Shown piece after piece: positions 6,213 to 15,052 of a stretch of DNA of 45,280 nt. This DNA comes from DATGKD01 sp035294855 (GTDB lineage: Bacteria; Actinomycetota; Acidimicrobiia; Acidimicrobiales; UBA8190): contig DATGKD010000215.1 in the NCBI GenBank assembly GCA_035294855.1, positions 1 through 45,280 on the forward strand. The letters are read 5' to 3'. Each line of letters starts with the position of its first letter. Positions within the stretch are counted from its first letter, which is position 1. The notes beneath the pieces are model-generated. The model had not been told where the DNA came from. It saw nothing but the letters and a program-made list of their open reading frames with translations, and did no database searches. Both the position numbers and the translations under genes were made by a program.

Positions 6213-9134
6213 GTGGACCAGACGACGAGCGGCACCGAACGCCAGTCGGGGCGTCACTTCGCCGGGAGCACGACGCTGTACCTCGTCCGGTACGTGGAGG
6301 CCCACGGCGGGCAGGACGCCCTCGAAGCGGTGCTCCTGCGGGCCGGTGAGACGCGCCCCCTCGAGGTCCTCACCGACGAGGCCTCGTGGAGCTCGTACGA
6401 CCAGCTCCGACGCCTTCTCGCCGCCACCGCGGAAGTCATGGGTGGCCGGGAACACCTCTTCGCCGCGTCCGCCGAGGCCTTGACGTCGATGTCGATGCCG
6501 TCCGCCACCGAGATGCTGCAAGCGCTCGGATCCCCTGCCGCCCTGTACGCCAACCTGGGTCAGACCCCGGAGATCATCACGACCGTGGTGGACCTCGATG
6601 TCGTGGACTCCGGACCGACCGAGACCACCATCAGCACGCGGTTCAAGGTCGGCTTCGAGCCCTTTGCGGACTTCTGCTCCTTCCAAGCGGGACTGCACTC
6701 GCTCGTCCCCCGGCTGTTCGGCTACCCACCGGCGGAGGTGGTGGAAGAGGAGTGCCAGTGCCGCGGGGCCCCGTCGTGCGTGTTCCGAGCGAGCTGGGAA
6801 GCCATCGACGAGCCGACGCGCCGGGCCGAGTACTACGAGTTCCGGGCGCAGCTCCTCGAGTCGAGACTGGCCGAGCTGCACCGCACCGTGGCGGATCTCG
6901 TCTCCATCGACGATCTCGAGGGGGTGCTGTCGGGCATCCTCGGGTCCGCCGCCCGCGTGGTCGCCGCACCGGCGTTCGTGCTCGCGCTCGAGGGACTGCC
7001 CGCCGCCGCCGAGACGGTCTACGCCCGCGGCCTCGGGCGGAGCGACGCGGCCGAGGTCGCCGCGCAGCTGCTGGCGGACGACCCGTTCGACGACAGCCGT
7101 CTCCTCGCCGTGGAGGTCGTTTCGGCGCGTCGCCGCTACGGCCGCCTGGCGGCCATGCGCGACCAAGGCGGCCAGTTCGTTCCCGGCGAGTCGGCCGTCC
7201 TCGAGGCGTACGGACGGCTGGCGGCCGCGGCGTTGGACTCGGCGGCCTCCCTCGACGAGGCGAGGCGCGAGGCGGCCAGGTCGCGCGCCTTGCTCGAGCT
7301 CTCGGCTTCGTGGGCGGAGATCCAGAGCATCGACGAAATGGCGACTCGGCTCGCGCGCGCCGTGCCCGACGTGGTCGACTGCGACCGCGCCGCCGTCGTG
7401 CTGCTCGAGCCCGACACCCGGCAGGCGAGGATCGCCGGATTGTGGGGCTACCCCGCCGCTCTCGACGCCACGCTCCGATCGATGCCCGTGGAATTGGGTG
7501 AGCTGGGCGAGGGGACCGAGAGCACCTTCGTGCGCGCGCTCGGCGGGCCGGTCGGCGTGCCCTCGGTGGCCGAGCGCCTGATGGCCCAGACGGGCTCGGT
7601 GGCCGGCGCACGGGTCGACATCACCGCCAACGGCGAGCTCATCGGATGGTTGGTCGCCGCGGTGACCGTCGAGCCAGAGCGGCTGCATGACGACTTCGAC
7701 CTGATGGAGCGGCTGCGGGGCTTGGCGGGTCAGGCGGGCATCGCGTTCCGCAACGCCCGGCTGCTCGAGCAGATCCGGCACCAGGCCGTGCACGACGCGC
7801 TCACGGGGCTGCCCAACCGGGCGCTGATCCTCGACCGCACCGAGCAGATGCTGGGGCGCGCCCGCCGTGAGCGTCGCCCGGTGGCCGCATTGTTCGTCGA
7901 CCTCGACAACTTCAAGGACATCAACGACACCCTCGGCCATGAGGCCGGCGACAAGCTGCTGCGCGCCGTGGCCGCCCGCCTCGGGGGCGCCCTGCGCGAC
8001 AGCGACACCGTGGGCCGGCTCGGGGGCGACGAGTTCGTCGTCCTGGCGGAGGGCGTCTCGCTGGCGGCCGGCCCGGAGCTCGTCGCTGAACGTCTCCAGG
8101 ACGTCCTGCGCGAGCCGTTCCATCTGGACGGGTTCGAAGGCGTGCCGCTCTCGATCACGGCCAGCATCGGGATCGCGGAAGGGGAGCGGGCCAACGCCGG
8201 CGACCTTCTGCGCGAGGCCGATATCGCGCTCTATCGCGCCAAGGCGCGGGGCAAGAACTGCAGCGCGCTGTTCCGGCCGCAGATGCAGTCGGAGGTCCTC
8301 GATCGGCTCGAGCTCGAAATGGACCTGCGGTCCGCCCTGGCGCGCGATCAGTTCTTCCTGTTGTACCAGCCGGTGTTCGATCTCGACCGCGTGAGCGTGT
8401 GCGGGGTCGAGGCGCTGTTGCGCTGGAGCCATCCCGCCCGCGGCGTCGTTCCCCCTGACGAATTCGTGCGCGTCCTCGAGGACACCGGGCTCATCCTCGA
8501 CGTGGGCCGTTGGGTGTTGGGCCAGGCGTGCGCGCAAGGGGCCAGTTGGCACGAGCGGGGGCTCCCCCTCACGATGTCGGTCAACGTGTCGATGCGGCAG
8601 ATCGAAACCGACGTCTTCCTCGAGCACGTCCAAGAAGCCCTCGCCAGCAGCGGGCTGGACCCCGGCGCGCTCGTCCTCGAAGTCACCGAGACGACGTTGA
8701 TGCGCGACACCGATGCCACCGTCCGGCGGCTCAAGATGCTCAAGGACCTCGGCGTCCGCGTCGCCATCGACGATTTCGGCACCGGCTACTCGTCGCTCGC
8801 CTACCTGCGGCGGTTCCCCGTCGACGCGCTCAAGATCGACCGCTCGTTCGTGTCGGGCATGATCGATTCGACCGAGTCGGTGGCGCTCATCCACACCCTG
8901 GTGCAACTGGGTCGCACGCTCGGCATCGAGACCCTCGCCGAAGGCATCGAGGAGAGCTGGCAGCTCGAGCGACTTCAGCTCGAGCACTGTGATCAGGGCC
9001 AGGGTTTCCTCTTCGCGCGCCCGCTCGAGCCGGGTGCCGTTGAGGAGTTGGTCGCCGACTGGGACCCGGGCGACCGCACCGCGTCGCACCGGCACTGGGA
9101 CGTCGACGGCGACCGGGCTGACGAGGCGGGCTGA
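6213..9134 (+). CDS. V4R-GAF-GGDEF-EAL cyclic-di-GMP signalling protein
   Basis: 973 residues from GTG 6213, which has GGGAGG 5 nt upstream; the frame is open further upstream but without protein-like sequence. The N-terminal 195 residues form a V4R/heme-NO-binding-like sensor ending in the cysteine cluster ECQCRGAPSCVF (C181, C183, C189). A helical linker and two GAF-like regions (about 220-370 and 370-510) follow. The diguanylate cyclase domain has an intact GGDEF at 604-608, preceded at five residues by RDSD, a candidate inhibitory I-site. The EAL domain has EALLRW at 733-738 and DDFGTGYSS from 853, so the phosphodiesterase also looks competent. It is probably cytoplasmic, as no membrane segment is visible. 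Confidence 0.93.
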   Translation: MDQTTSGTERQSGRHFAGSTTLYLVRYVEAHGGQDALEAVLLRAGETRPLEVLTDEASWSSYDQLRRLLAATAEVMGGREHLFAASAEALTSMSMPSATEMLQALGSPAALYANLGQTPEIITTVVDLDVVDSGPTETTISTRFKVGFEPFADFCSFQAGLHSLVPRLFGYPPAEVVEEECQCRGAPSCVFRASWEAIDEPTRRAEYYEFRAQLLESRLAELHRTVADLVSIDDLEGVLSGILGSAARVVAAPAFVLALEGLPAAAETVYARGLGRSDAAEVAAQLLADDPFDDSRLLAVEVVSARRRYGRLAAMRDQGGQFVPGESAVLEAYGRLAAAALDSAASLDEARREAARSRALLELSASWAEIQSIDEMATRLARAVPDVVDCDRAAVVLLEPDTRQARIAGLWGYPAALDATLRSMPVELGELGEGTESTFVRALGGPVGVPSVAERLMAQTGSVAGARVDITANGELIGWLVAAVTVEPERLHDDFDLMERLRGLAGQAGIAFRNARLLEQIRHQAVHDALTGLPNRALILDRTEQMLGRARRERRPVAALFVDLDNFKDINDTLGHEAGDKLLRAVAARLGGALRDSDTVGRLGGDEFVVLAEGVSLAAGPELVAERLQDVLREPFHLDGFEGVPLSITASIGIAEGERANAGDLLREADIALYRAKARGKNCSALFRPQMQSEVLDRLELEMDLRSALARDQFFLLYQPVFDLDRVSVCGVEALLRWSHPARGVVPPDEFVRVLEDTGLILDVGRWVLGQACAQGASWHERGLPLTMSVNVSMRQIETDVFLEHVQEALASSGLDPGALVLEVTETTLMRDTDATVRRLKMLKDLGVRVAIDDFGTGYSSLAYLRRFPVDALKIDRSFVSGMIDSTESVALIHTLVQLGRTLGIETLAEGIEESWQLERLQLEHCDQGQGFLFARPLEPGAVEELVADWDPGDRTASHRHWDVDGDRADEAG

Positions 9135-9158
9135 CCGAGCGGACGGGCGCGCGGGCGC

Positions 9159-9174
9159 CGGTCACAGCTGACCG
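9159..9174. terminator. short hairpin at convergent junction
   Basis: CGGTCA(CAGC)TGACCG is a perfect 6-bp stem in the 27-bp gap between the GGDEF-EAL and VOC genes, overlapping the VOC stop codon. No T-tract follows. Confidence 0.35.
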
Positions 9175-10442
9175 AGGGAGAAGCGGGTGCCCTGGTCGTC
9201 GGTGCAATCGGAGGTCACTCCGTAGGGGTGACGCTCGGGCTCCGTCGCCACGCCTCCGAGACGCCGAACGCGGTCGACGGCGGCCGTGATGTCGTCCACC
9301 CGGTACATCGGCAGGGCCGTGGCCCGCTCGTGGCCGCCGTGAAGCCCGGTCATCGGTCGCACGTCCTCGACGCCCCAGCCGTCCGCCACACGCCCCGGCG
9401 TGAACCGCCACCCCAGCACGGCTCCGTAGAAGGCGCGCGTGCGCGCCGAGTCGAGTACTTCGAGCGTGATGTACGCCACGTTGCCGGTCAGCTCTCCGTT
9501 CGCCGCCAGACGCGGCGCGCGGTCGCCGTGGGGCGGCGTGAACATGGCAAAGGGCACGCCTTGGTCATCGACGCAGTCGGCGAGCCGCCCGTACGGCCGG
9601 TCTTCGGGTGGCTCGGCTCGGCCACCGGCGGCCCGTACCCGGTCCACGGCGGCATCGACGTCGTCGACCACGTAACAGAGGAACAGCGTGCTGTGTTCCT
9701 GGCCTCCGAACAGTCCGTGGTGCAGCGCCCCACCGTGCACCTGGCGACTCTGCTCGGCGCTGCCTGTTTCGAAGGTCCAGCCAAAGAGCCCGCCGAAGAA
9801 CCTTGTCGCCCGCTCGACGTCGGCAACCTGGAGCGACACGTAGCCGACGTCACCGGTGCGGGCCGCATCGGTCGCCGGTGCCGGACCGAGGACCGGGCCC
9901 GACAGCATCCAGCGATGACCGAACGGGTCGCGGATGACGGCGTTGCGCCCGTAGGGGTGGTCGGCGGCCTGCCGCTCCACGTCGGCGCCCGCGTCCGCGG
10001 CGCGCACCACGGCACGGTCGACGTCGGGCACATCCACGACGAGGGACACCGTGGCGCCTTCGCCCGCCCGCGGCGCGGCCACCTGGCTCTCGGGGGACTC
10101 GTCGGCGAGGAACAGCCTGCTCCCCGCCAGCTCGAGCTCGGCGTGCCCGATCCGTCCGTCGGGCATGACGGTGGGCGTGCCGAGGCGCGTGGCTCCGAGG
10201 GCGTGCTCGTACCAGTCGAGGGCCCGCGGGGCGTCGGCCACGATCAGGTAGGGCGTGAGACCCTGCGTCCGCGCCCTTGCGGGGGCGGCGGAGGGTTCGG
10301 CTTCGAGGGTGGTCTCGGACACGATGACTCCTTTTGGTAGCGACAGGGCACGCTCCACCCGCGCCCGCAGCCGAGCGGCGAACTCGGCCTCGGGGACGAC
10401 CGGGGCGTACGGGGACCGCAGCGCGTCGAAGGGATCAGCCAT
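9162..10442 (-). CDS. triple-VOC (glyoxalase-like) protein with helical N-terminal segment
   Basis: 426 residues from ATG 10442, which overlaps the end of the upstream sigma-factor gene by 8 nt. Residues 1-45 begin MADPFDALR and contain a charged helix (EFAARLRARVERAL). Three VOC-fold domains follow (about 61-180, 195-310 and 318-426), each with the paired beta-alpha repeats typical of glyoxalase/bleomycin-resistance proteins. VOC domains bind metals and small ligands. Overlap with the sigma gene suggests translational coupling and possibly a sensory or anti-sigma role; that is inference, and it could equally be the enzyme the sigma factor controls. Confidence 0.85.
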   Translation of the reverse strand: MADPFDALRSPYAPVVPEAEFAARLRARVERALSLPKGVIVSETTLEAEPSAAPARARTQGLTPYLIVADAPRALDWYEHALGATRLGTPTVMPDGRIGHAELELAGSRLFLADESPESQVAAPRAGEGATVSLVVDVPDVDRAVVRAADAGADVERQAADHPYGRNAVIRDPFGHRWMLSGPVLGPAPATDAARTGDVGYVSLQVADVERATRFFGGLFGWTFETGSAEQSRQVHGGALHHGLFGGQEHSTLFLCYVVDDVDAAVDRVRAAGGRAEPPEDRPYGRLADCVDDQGVPFAMFTPPHGDRAPRLAANGELTGNVAYITLEVLDSARTRAFYGAVLGWRFTPGRVADGWGVEDVRPMTGLHGGHERATALPMYRVDDITAAVDRVRRLGGVATEPERHPYGVTSDCTDDQGTRFSLGQL

Positions 10443-10962
10443 GGACGTCCTCCTCGGCGTCGTAGGCGCGTCGGAACGCCGCTCGCGCCCGCACGAGCAG
10501 TCCCTCGGTGGCGTGCACGCTCCGGTCGACGACGGCGGCCACGTCGGGCACGGACAGGTCGTCGACGTAGCGAAGGGTGAGCACGGCGCGGTGCAACGGT
10601 GACAGGCGGTCGAGGACGTGGCGGGCGCGCAACGCGTCGAGGTGCACGTCCCACGGATCGTCGTGCTGGGGCCCCGTTCCCTCCAGTGCGACCAGCCCGC
10701 GGTCCTCACGCGCTTGGCGCCGCCAGTGGTCCGCCAACTTGTGGCGCGCCACCCCGACCAGCCAGGCCACCGACACCGACGGCGGGTCGTCGCGCCGGAC
10801 AGCGTCGACCGCCGCGAGGAAGGTCTCGCCGGTGAGGTCCTCGGCCAGGGCGGCCCGTCCGCAGCGCGAGAGCAGATATCCGTAGACGTGGGGGAGCGCG
10901 TCGTCGTACGCGGCGAGCAACGCCGACCCCGGGTCGCCGGCTCGAGCCGGGCCTGTGCTCAC
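10435..10962 (-). CDS. ECF-type RNA polymerase sigma factor
   Basis: 175 residues from GTG 10962. The sigma region-2 pattern covers about residues 15-80 (YGYLLSRCGRAALAEDLTGETFLAA, then WLVGVARHKLADHWRR). Region 4 is at about 112-165 (LSPLHRAVLTLRYVDDLSVPDVAAVV, helix-turn-helix). There is no fused anti-sigma domain. The last codons overlap the start of the VOC gene, so the pair should be one transcript. A -10-like GACAAT lies 6 nt before the GTG. It is divergent from the NYN nuclease gene with only 75 bp between the starts. Confidence 0.9.
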   Translation of the reverse strand: MSTGPARAGDPGSALLAAYDDALPHVYGYLLSRCGRAALAEDLTGETFLAAVDAVRRDDPPSVSVAWLVGVARHKLADHWRRQAREDRGLVALEGTGPQHDDPWDVHLDALRARHVLDRLSPLHRAVLTLRYVDDLSVPDVAAVVDRSVHATEGLLVRARAAFRRAYDAEEDVHG

Positions 10963-10968
10963 GTCCGA

Positions 10969-10974
10969 ATTGTC
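10969..10974 (-). promoter_or_regulatory. putative -10 hexamer for leaderless sigma-factor gene
   Basis: GACAAT on the minus strand ends 6 nt before GTG 10962. There is no ribosome binding site in the gap. Confidence 0.35.
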
Positions 10975-11025
10975 GTCGGGGCGCCCCGAACTCCGACGCT
11001 GCTGGCCCAAGAATCCTGGGACCGG

Positions 11026-11031
11026 CAGGCT
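11026..11031 (+). promoter_or_regulatory. putative -10 hexamer for leaderless NYN gene
   Basis: CAGGCT ends 6 nt before GTG 11038, the same hexamer and spacing as at dprA. Confidence 0.4.
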
Positions 11032-11037
11032 GATGGG

Positions 11038-11460
11038 GTGCGACTGCTGGTGGACGGCATGAACGTCATCGGCACCCGCCCGGACGGGTGGTGGAGGGAC
11101 CGGCCCGGGGCCCGCCGCCGCCTGGTCGGCCAGCTGGCACGCCTGGTGGCCGGCGGCGACGACGTCATGGTCGTGTTCGACGGAAGGGCCGCCGACGGCG
11201 AGGTGGAGGCCGCCGAGGCGTCCGGGGTGACGGCGCTGTTCGCGCCCGGCGGCCCGAACGCGGCCGACCACGCCATCGTGGGGCTGTTGCGGGCGATCGA
11301 ACACCCCGAGGAGATCACCGTCGTGACGTCCGACGCTGCCCTGGCCGAACGGGCGCGCCGCACCGGCGCCTCGGTCGAGGGTTCGAGCGCGCTCTGGCGG
11401 CGTCTGGAGAGGTCCGGAGGGTCAGGCGGGACCCCGGAGTCCACCGAGTCCGGCGAATGA
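11038..11460 (+). CDS. YacP-like NYN-domain predicted RNase
   Basis: 140 residues from GTG 11038. The N-terminal LLVDGMNVIGTRPDGW is the signature of the YacP/NYN (PIN-like) fold with its first acidic residue. VMVVFDGRA and GPNAADHAIV supply further acidic positions, and TVVTSDAALAERARRTGA matches the conserved TSD segment. These predicted metal-dependent RNases process or decay RNA in the cytoplasm (YacP/Rae1 in Bacillus cleaves mRNA on ribosomes). The C-terminal 15 residues are Gly/Ser/Glu-rich and probably disordered. It converges on the alanine dehydrogenase gene. Confidence 0.85.
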   Translation: MRLLVDGMNVIGTRPDGWWRDRPGARRRLVGQLARLVAGGDDVMVVFDGRAADGEVEAAEASGVTALFAPGGPNAADHAIVGLLRAIEHPEEITVVTSDAALAERARRTGASVEGSSALWRRLERSGGSGGTPESTESGE

Positions 11461-11470
11461 CACCGGCTCG

Positions 11471-12583
11471 TCAGGGCGGCAGCACCTCGAGCACATCGGC
11501 CATCGGTTGCTCGAGCGCGGCGGCCACCGCCTCGTTCGTGACGTGGCCCGACGCCACGGCTACCCCACCGGCGAGGCCGGGGTCGGCCTCGACCGCGGGG
11601 CGCACCCCCCGGTCGGCGACGGCCAGGACATACGGGATCGTGGCGTTGGTGAGCGCGTACGTGGAGGTGTGGGGGACCGCCGCCGGTATGTTGCCGACGC
11701 CGTAGTGGAGGACACCGAATCGCTCGACCACGGGATCGTCGTGCGTGGTCTCGACGGTGGTCTCGACCGCGCCGCCCTGGTCGACGGCGACGTCGACGAT
11801 CACCGATCCCGGCTTCATGAGGTGGACCATGTCCTCGGTGACCACGACGGGCGCGCGTCCGCCGGGAACGAGGACGGCCGCGATGACGAGGTCGGCCTCG
11901 GCCAGCGATCGCTCGATGACGGCGCGGTTCGACGCCAGGGTCATGATCCGGCCCCGGTGGATCTGGTCGACGACGCGCAGGCGATCGAGGTCCCGGTCGA
12001 TCAGGAACACCTCCGCCTCCATGCCCTGGGCGATCCACGCGGCGTTGGTGCCGACGGTGCCCGCGCCGATGACGACCACCCGAGCCGGGCGGACGCCGGG
12101 GGCGCCACCGAGCAACACGCCACGCCCGCCGTGACCGCGTTCGAGGAAGTGCGCGCCGATCTGGGGGGCGAGTCGGCCGGCGACTTCGCTCATCGGGGCG
12201 AGTAGCGGCAGGGTGCCCGACGGCAAGCGCACGGTCTCGTACTCGAGGGCGGTGACGCCCGAGGAGAGCAGGGCGTCGGCGAGCCGTGGGTAGGCGGCGA
12301 GGTGCAGAAAGGTGAAGAGCGTCAGCCCCGGCCGGAGGAACGCATACTCCTCGGACTGGGGCTCCTTGACCTTGAGAACGAGCGACGCGTTCCACGCGTC
12401 CTGTTGGGTCACGATCTCTGCACCCGCTCGGGCGAAATCGTCGTCGCCGATCGCGGAGCCCGCACCGGCGTTGCGCTCGACGAGGACCCGGTGTCCCCGG
12501 CTCGACAACTCTCGGGCTCCGTCAGGGGTGAGGGCGACCCGGTTCTCACCGGGTTTCCGCTCGAGCGGCACGCCGACGATCAC
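11471..12583 (-). CDS. ald: alanine dehydrogenase
   Basis: 370 residues, the family's normal length. It catalyses NAD-dependent interconversion of L-alanine and pyruvate plus ammonia. Seen: the N-terminal GVPLERKPGENRVALTP with substrate-binding Arg15, KVKEP with Lys73, FTFLHLA with His94, the Rossmann motif VVVIGAGTVGTNAA, and the conserved VDVAVDQGG with the catalytic Asp. The GTG start at 12583 gives the standard N-terminus; a TAGCGT hexamer ends 7 nt before it and there is no ribosome binding site. A large hairpin separates it from the upstream PPOX gene. Confidence 0.96.
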   Translation of the reverse strand: MIVGVPLERKPGENRVALTPDGARELSSRGHRVLVERNAGAGSAIGDDDFARAGAEIVTQQDAWNASLVLKVKEPQSEEYAFLRPGLTLFTFLHLAAYPRLADALLSSGVTALEYETVRLPSGTLPLLAPMSEVAGRLAPQIGAHFLERGHGGRGVLLGGAPGVRPARVVVIGAGTVGTNAAWIAQGMEAEVFLIDRDLDRLRVVDQIHRGRIMTLASNRAVIERSLAEADLVIAAVLVPGGRAPVVVTEDMVHLMKPGSVIVDVAVDQGGAVETTVETTHDDPVVERFGVLHYGVGNIPAAVPHTSTYALTNATIPYVLAVADRGVRPAVEADPGLAGGVAVASGHVTNEAVAAALEQPMADVLEVLPP

Positions 12584-12590
12584 ATCTTCG

Positions 12591-12596
12591 ACGCTA
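12591..12596 (-). promoter_or_regulatory. putative -10 hexamer for leaderless ald
   Basis: TAGCGT on the minus strand ends 7 nt before the GTG of ald. The same hexamer and spacing occur at fumC. Confidence 0.45.
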
Positions 12597-12616
12597 CCGC
12601 CGCCTTTCGTCGTTGC

Positions 12617-12665
12617 CGGGGACCGACGCCGCGAGCATCCACGGCGGACGTGCCGGCGGTCCCCG
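12617..12665. terminator. 9-bp stem hairpin between PPOX and ald genes
   Basis: CGGGGACCG at 12617-12625 pairs with CGGTCCCCG at 12657-12665. The 31-nt loop can form an inner GCCG/CGGC stem. It lies about 40 nt after the PPOX stop on the minus strand and just upstream of the proposed ald promoter, as expected for a terminator insulating the two genes. Confidence 0.45.
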
Positions 12666-12705
12666 CGGTGCGCCCCGTGGTTCAGGCCCCCGACGGTGGT
12701 CGATG

Positions 12706-13119
12706 TCAGGCGGCTGCGCTGTCGGGCTGGTTGAGAATCCGCTCCGGTCGGATGCGGAGCTTGATGCGGACCTCTCCGGGACGCCGGAACGGGTACGAGT
12801 CCTTGCCGAGGTACTTCTTCGCCATCCGGTCGATGTGGTCGTCGGCCCCCTCGGTGCTGATCTCGGTCACGGTCCCCATGAAGACCACCACGTGGTAGGG
12901 ATCCTCGGGGTCGACGATCGACACGGCCACCGCGGGTTGGGCTTCCACGTGGCGGGCCTTGGCGCGCCCCTTCACGGTGTTCACGATCACGTCGTTGCCC
13001 TCGTGGTCGATCCACACCGGGGTAACGTGCGGCCGGCCGCGAGCGTCGACCGTCGAAAAGTCGCCGATCACGGGTTGCTCGATGAGCTCGAGGGCTCCGG
13101 GAGTCAAGGTGTCGCTCAC
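12706..13119 (-). CDS. PPOX-class F420-dependent oxidoreductase (split beta-barrel)
   Basis: 137 residues from GTG 13119, with AAGGAGGAG just upstream. The sequence shows the split-barrel flavin/F420-binding pattern: PVIGDFSTVDARGRPHVTPVW, NTVKGRAKARH and AVSIVDPEDPYHVV. The family (pyridoxamine 5'-phosphate oxidase-like, F420-using in actinobacteria) reduces various small molecules such as biliverdin or fatty acids, and the substrate cannot be read from sequence. It fits with two LLM-type F420 enzymes in the window. Confidence 0.88.
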   Translation of the reverse strand: MSDTLTPGALELIEQPVIGDFSTVDARGRPHVTPVWIDHEGNDVIVNTVKGRAKARHVEAQPAVAVSIVDPEDPYHVVVFMGTVTEISTEGADDHIDRMAKKYLGKDSYPFRRPGEVRIKLRIRPERILNQPDSAAA

Positions 13120-13227
13120 TTCTCCTCCTTCTGACAACCGCACACGACCCGCCCAGCGGTATCAACCGCCGGGCGCACGGCAATCTTCCGCGTGCCTTCA
13201 GCGCGATACCCCGACCGCCGAGTGCGC

Positions 13228-13587
13228 ATGCCGGTCACCGTGGAAGGCGATGGCGCTGGGCGGGAGGCGGACGTGATCGTCGTCGTCGACACCGAGGCCG
13301 GGGAGCCCTCGGTCGCGCTGCGCGAGCCCGGCGACTTCACGCGCTTTCACGTCACGGTGCGCGGCGCCGGGGACAGGGCGCGGGCGGACGCGATCATGCG
13401 GTCCAACCGTGTCGGGTCGGTCACCGACGACGACGCCGTCGTCGACGTCGCCGCTGTGCGCCGAATGGCGGGTCCGCAGGACGCCCGATGGGAGGCGGAC
13501 TTCGCCGCCATGCTGGAATTCGCCGGCACGAAGGGTTGGCTCACCGAGGACGGCCGGGGGATTCGCGCTCACGTGGAGCGCGAGTAG
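13228..13587 (+). CDS. conserved-looking hypothetical protein
   Basis: 119 residues from ATG 13228; GTG 13222 is an alternative. I do not recognise the family. The composition is that of a soluble acidic protein, with an N-terminal beta-rich stretch (EADVIVVVDTEAGE), then DFTRFHVTVRG, and an amphipathic C-terminal half (ARWEADFAAMLEFAGTKGWL). There is no signal peptide or membrane segment. Its stop codon TAG is part of the proposed fumC -10 hexamer. The antisense frame is also open, but this strand reads as the better protein and runs with fumC. Confidence 0.6.
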   Translation: MPVTVEGDGAGREADVIVVVDTEAGEPSVALREPGDFTRFHVTVRGAGDRARADAIMRSNRVGSVTDDDAVVDVAAVRRMAGPQDARWEADFAAMLEFAGTKGWLTEDGRGIRAHVERE

Positions 13588-13590
13588 CGT
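13585..13590 (+). promoter_or_regulatory. putative -10 hexamer for leaderless fumC
   Basis: TAGCGT ends 7 nt before GTG 13598 and includes the stop codon of the preceding gene. Confidence 0.45.
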
Positions 13591-13597
13591 CGTTTTC

Positions 13598-15001
13598 GTG
13601 GCCGACGAACAGGGCGGGCCGACGCGGGTCGAAACGGACTCGATGGGTCCGATCGAGGTCCCCGCGGATCGCTATTGGGGGGCCCAGACCGCACGCTCAC
13701 TCGTGCACTTCTCGATCGGTGACGACACGATGCCGGCGTCGGTCGTCCACGCTTTCGGTGTCCTGAAGGAAGCCGCAGCGATGGCCAACACGGACCTCGG
13801 CGTCCTCGAGCCGAAACAACGGGACCTGATCGTCGAGGCAGCCCGCGAAGTCGCCGACGGGGCGCTCGACGCCCATTTCCCGCTGCGGGTGTGGCAGACG
13901 GGCAGCGGCACCCAGACCAACATGAACGCCAACGAAGTCATCGCCAACCGGGCCATCGAGCTGGCGGGAGGCGAGTTGGGGTCGAAGTCGCCGGTGCACC
14001 CCAACGACGACGTCAACATGTCGCAGTCGTCGAACGACACGTTCCCCACGGCGATGCACATCGCGGCGGCGCGCCAGCTCAACGAGGAGCTCCTGCCTTC
14101 GGTGCGTGCGCTGCGCGACGCCCTCGCCGTCAAAGCCGAAGCGTTCGGCGCCATCGTGAAGATCGGTCGGACGCACCTCATGGACGCCGTGCCCCTCACG
14201 CTGGGGCAGGAATTCTCGGGGTACGTGGCCCAGCTCGACGCCGACCTGACTCGCATCGAGGCGTCGCTTCCGGACCTGTACGAGCTCGCCCTGGGTGGCA
14301 CGGCGGTCGGGACAGGGCTCAACACGCTGCCCGGGTTCGCCGTGCGCGCCACGCGTTACATCGCCGAGCTCACCGGACTTCCCTTCGTCTCGGCGCCGAA
14401 CAAGTTCGCCGCCCTCGCCGCCCACGACGCCCTGGTGCACACGAGCGCCACGCTGCGGACGCTGGCGGTGTCGCTGACGAAGATCGCTGACGACATCCGC
14501 TGGTTGGGATCCGGGCCCCGTGCCGGCTTGGCCGAGCTGATCCTGCCCCCCAACGAGCCGGGGTCATCGATCATGCCGGGCAAGGTCAACCCCACCCAGT
14601 GCGAAGCCATGATCATGGTGTGCATCCAGGTCATGGGCAACGATGCCGCGGTGGCCGTCGCCGGCAGCCGGGGCAATCTCGAGCTCAACGTGTGCAAGCC
14701 GGTCATCATCGACAACGTCTTGCGCTCGGTCACGTTGCTGGCCGATGCGTGCCGGTCGTTCCGCGCGTTCGCGGTCGAGGGGGTGGCGCCCGACCTCGAG
14801 AACATCGCCCGACACCTCGGAGAGTCGCTCATGCTCGTCACCGCGTTGAGCCCCATCATCGGCTACGACAAGTCTGCGGAAGTCGCCAAGAAGGCACACG
14901 CCGAGAAGATCACGCTGCGCGAGGCCGTCATCGCCCTCGGGTACCTGACCGGCGAGCAGTTCGACGAGGCCGTCCGGCCCGAGGAGATGCTGGGGCCCTG
15001 A
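13598..15001 (+). CDS. fumC: class II fumarate hydratase
   Basis: 467 residues, full length. It reversibly hydrates fumarate to malate in the TCA cycle as a cytoplasmic tetramer. Seen: GSGTQTNMNANEV, SPVHPNDDVNMSQSSNDTFP, GRTHLMDAVP with the active-site His, and the superfamily signature GSSIMPGKVNP starting at residue 322 with the catalytic Ser loop. The GTG start gives the N-terminus VADEQGGPTRVETDSMGPIEVP, typical of fumarases. The neighbouring pterin dehydratase gene follows after 63 nt but has its own promoter-like hexamer. Confidence 0.96.
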   Translation: MADEQGGPTRVETDSMGPIEVPADRYWGAQTARSLVHFSIGDDTMPASVVHAFGVLKEAAAMANTDLGVLEPKQRDLIVEAAREVADGALDAHFPLRVWQTGSGTQTNMNANEVIANRAIELAGGELGSKSPVHPNDDVNMSQSSNDTFPTAMHIAAARQLNEELLPSVRALRDALAVKAEAFGAIVKIGRTHLMDAVPLTLGQEFSGYVAQLDADLTRIEASLPDLYELALGGTAVGTGLNTLPGFAVRATRYIAELTGLPFVSAPNKFAALAAHDALVHTSATLRTLAVSLTKIADDIRWLGSGPRAGLAELILPPNEPGSSIMPGKVNPTQCEAMIMVCIQVMGNDAAVAVAGSRGNLELNVCKPVIIDNVLRSVTLLADACRSFRAFAVEGVAPDLENIARHLGESLMLVTALSPIIGYDKSAEVAKKAHAEKITLREAVIALGYLTGEQFDEAVRPEEMLGP

Positions 15002-15052
15002 CCCTCGCCGCTCCCGGTCACCAGCCCCAGGTCGTCGGCGGGACCCCGGCGT

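Noticed and set aside
6030..9095. 1021-codon open frame antisense to the GGDEF-EAL gene
   Set aside because: Its translation is Arg/Glu/Val-rich with no recognisable domain, and it mirrors the strong coding signal of the GGDEF-EAL frame; long antisense frames are expected at this GC content.
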